NCBI GenBank assembly: GCA_965237445.1
Contig: OZ250142.1
Location: 310,001 to 374,000, forward strand
Source: G963668185 sp965237445
GTDB lineage: Bacteria > Chloroflexota > Dehalococcoidia > Lucifugimonadales > G963668185
Length of the DNA: 64,000 nt
Direction: 5' to 3'
Shown here piece after piece: positions 62,323 through 64,000 of the stretch. Both the position numbers and the translations under genes were made by a program. The notes beneath the pieces were generated by a model. It saw nothing but the letters and a program-made list of their open reading frames with translations, searched no databases and was not told where the DNA came from. Positions within the stretch are counted from its first letter, which is position 1. Every line of letters starts with the position of its first letter.

Positions 62323-63744
62323 ATGGAGATAAAGTTCGGCACCGACGGCTGGCGGGGGATCATCGACCGGGAGTTCAACACCCGGAACGTGCGGTTCTGC
62401 GCCCAGGGCGCTGCCAGCTACATCAAGAGCCAGGGCCTCGGCGCGGATGGCATCGTCATCGGCTACGACACGCGCCGACGGTCGGACGAGTTCGCGCGGG
62501 CCGTGGCGGAGGTTACCGCCGGCAACGGGATACCGACCACGCTGTGCGACCGGCCTGCGCCAACACCGACAGTAAGCTTTGCGGTAGTCGGGCAGGCTGC
62601 GGCCGGGGGCGTGGTGATCACCGCAAGCCACAACCCACCTGAGTGGAACGGCTTCAAGTACAAGCCCGGATTCGGCGGGAGCGCCGGCCAGGAAGTGGTC
62701 GACGACCTGGAGATACGAATCGCGGACGCCTGCGACGCGGGCATAGTCAACTCGACGAGCCTGGAAGAAGCGAAGCGCATCGGCCTGCTCACTTGTATGA
62801 ATCCCCTGCCCTCCTACCTGGGTCAACTGGCTTCGCTGGTCGACCTGAAGGCCATCAGGGAGGCGGGACTCAAGGTAGTCGCGGACGGCATGCACGGCAC
62901 CGGCGGGGGGTTGTTCAGCAGCCTGCTTAACGGCGGCTCGACCGAGGTCATCGACCTGCGGGCGGAACCGGACCCAAGCTTTCCGGGCATGGTCCAGCCG
63001 GAGCCGATCGCCGTCAACCTCAGCCAACTCATGACAACGGTGCCGAGCCAGTCGGCCGACATCGGGCTTGCCAACGACGCGGACGCGGACCGGCTCGGAG
63101 TTGTGGACGAGAACGGGCGGTTCATCACAACGCTCCAGGCGTTCGCGCTGATCTGCCTCCACCAGCTCAAGATCCTCGGAAACGAGGGACCGCTCATACG
63201 GTCGATCACGATGACGAGGATGATCGACCGCCTGGCGGAGAGGTACGAAGTTCCGGTCTTCGATGCGCCGGTGGGTTTCAAGCACCTGGGCCAAGCGATG
63301 ATGGAGAAGAACGCCCTGCTCGTGGGGGAGGAGAGCGGCGGGTACGCGTTCCGGGCGCACATCCCTGAGCGGGACGGCATCCTGAGCGGGCTGATGATCC
63401 TGGAGATGATGGTCAAGACCGGGAAGTCAGTCTCCGGGCTGATCGACATGCTGAACGACGAGGTCGGGCCCTATCACTACGACCGCTGGGACCTTGAGAT
63501 CGAACCGTCGGAGAGGCAGGAGATCCAGGGCAGGCTTGCCAGCGCGCGGCCCGACTACCTGGCCAGCTACAAGGTGGAGAGCATAGACACCCGCGACGGG
63601 TACCGGTATGGGCTCGAGGGCGGCCACTGGGTGCTCATCCGCTTCTCAGGCACCGAGCCGCTGCTGCGCATCTATGCGGAGGCGTCGTCACTGGACGACG
63701 TTGAGGACCTGCTTTCGGAGGCGAGGGACCTGGCCGGAGCCTAG
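62323..63744 (+). CDS. Phosphoglucomutase/phosphomannomutase family protein
   Basis: 473 residues, ATG 62323. All four alpha-D-phosphohexomutase domains: FGTDGWRG, phospho-Ser loop VITASHNPPEWNGFK, metal loop LANDADADRLGVVDE, sugar-binding VGEESGGYAFRAH, and phosphate-binding RFSGTEPLLRIYAE. Converts hexose-6-phosphate to hexose-1-phosphate. 64 nt after metK. Confidence 0.94.
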   Translation: MEIKFGTDGWRGIIDREFNTRNVRFCAQGAASYIKSQGLGADGIVIGYDTRRRSDEFARAVAEVTAGNGIPTTLCDRPAPTPTVSFAVVGQAAAGGVVITASHNPPEWNGFKYKPGFGGSAGQEVVDDLEIRIADACDAGIVNSTSLEEAKRIGLLTCMNPLPSYLGQLASLVDLKAIREAGLKVVADGMHGTGGGLFSSLLNGGSTEVIDLRAEPDPSFPGMVQPEPIAVNLSQLMTTVPSQSADIGLANDADADRLGVVDENGRFITTLQAFALICLHQLKILGNEGPLIRSITMTRMIDRLAERYEVPVFDAPVGFKHLGQAMMEKNALLVGEESGGYAFRAHIPERDGILSGLMILEMMVKTGKSVSGLIDMLNDEVGPYHYDRWDLEIEPSERQEIQGRLASARPDYLASYKVESIDTRDGYRYGLEGGHWVLIRFSGTEPLLRIYAEASSLDDVEDLLSEARDLAGA

Positions 63745-63930
63745 TGTCCGCACCTCGGTGTTGCTGTGTGGCCAGCGTCCAGTTGAGGGACGGAGATGCC
63801 GCAGGCTAGGCCCGCTATAATGCGATTGCCGGGCCATGTGCCTGGTAACCACTAGACGAGCAGGCGCAGCGTGTGAGATTGTCGGAGGCCGATCCACCAG
63901 CACCGGCCGCCCGCGCAGAAAGCGCAGCAG

Positions 63931-64000
63931 ATGCCAACCGAACCCGTCTCTGACGAAGGCGCCCCACCTAGAGCGATGTCCGGCATGGCGCGCGCCGCTC
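63931..64000 (+). CDS. Partial open frame at right edge
   Basis: ATG 63931 opens a frame (MPTEPVSDEGAPPRAMSGMARAA) that runs off the window. A TATAAT hexamer (63816-63821) lies upstream but has no good -35. Gene identity cannot be judged. Confidence 0.3.
   Translation, partial: MPTEPVSDEGAPPRAMSGMARAA

Overview
This 64 kb window is high-GC bacterial chromosome, densely coded on both strands. The gene set fits an uncultured Chloroflexota, Dehalococcoidia/SAR202-like: an F420-type NADPH reductase, a YdiJ-type FAD/Fe-S oxidase, many amidohydrolases and S9/M28/M16 peptidases, two sulfite-oxidase-like molybdoenzymes and glutaconate/IpdAB-type CoA-transferases. This is inference from gene content; no rRNA or tRNA gene was seen.

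Layout. 0.2-6.7 kb: a Pro/Thr-rich surface protein, a sensor histidine kinase and two lipoproteins with thioredoxin folds. 6.7-19.9 kb: alanine dehydrogenase, FAD/Fe-S dehydrogenase, cation exchanger, a GreA factor with an integrase-type N-terminal domain, a DUF3179 lipoprotein with an in-frame UGA, an M28 peptidase, two tandem MFS exporters and a YbaK-like protein. 19.9-23.3 kb: a repeat island with three copies of a 172-bp MITE-like element, two copies of a 361-bp segment, an IS481-type insertion and 180-190 bp tandem repeats. 23.3-27.3 kb: an Eco57I-like restriction-modification protein. 27.4-37.8 kb: peptidases, amidohydrolase, thioredoxin-like and molybdenum proteins, MFS and HDAC-like genes. 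37.9-41.4 kb: hspR-grpE-dnaK with a HAIR-like operator. 41.4-46.9 kb: molybdoenzyme, DUF6282, M16 peptidase, XdhC, MocA-like and VapBC. 47-55.7 kb: a leftward run of ABC-F, S9 peptidase, UDG-like, CoA-transferase and EF-G2 genes. 56.4-63.7 kb: F420 reductase, MTA phosphorylase, rhodanese, PfkB kinase, AhcY, MetK and phosphohexomutase, mostly a SAM-recycling cluster.

The most striking observation is at 13.0-14.25 kb. A DUF3179 lipoprotein is interrupted by one in-frame UGA exactly where the family carries the first Cys of its CPLC motif (here U-P-L-C). A 9-bp hairpin with a GUU loop lies 12 nt downstream, which fits the bacterial SECIS rules. This looks like a selenoprotein.

A caution: at least eight genes carry frameshifts or in-frame stops whose reading frames otherwise continue cleanly (densest at 26-35 kb). 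I read most of these as sequence errors, or possibly recent decay. They are annotated as single genes with the break noted.
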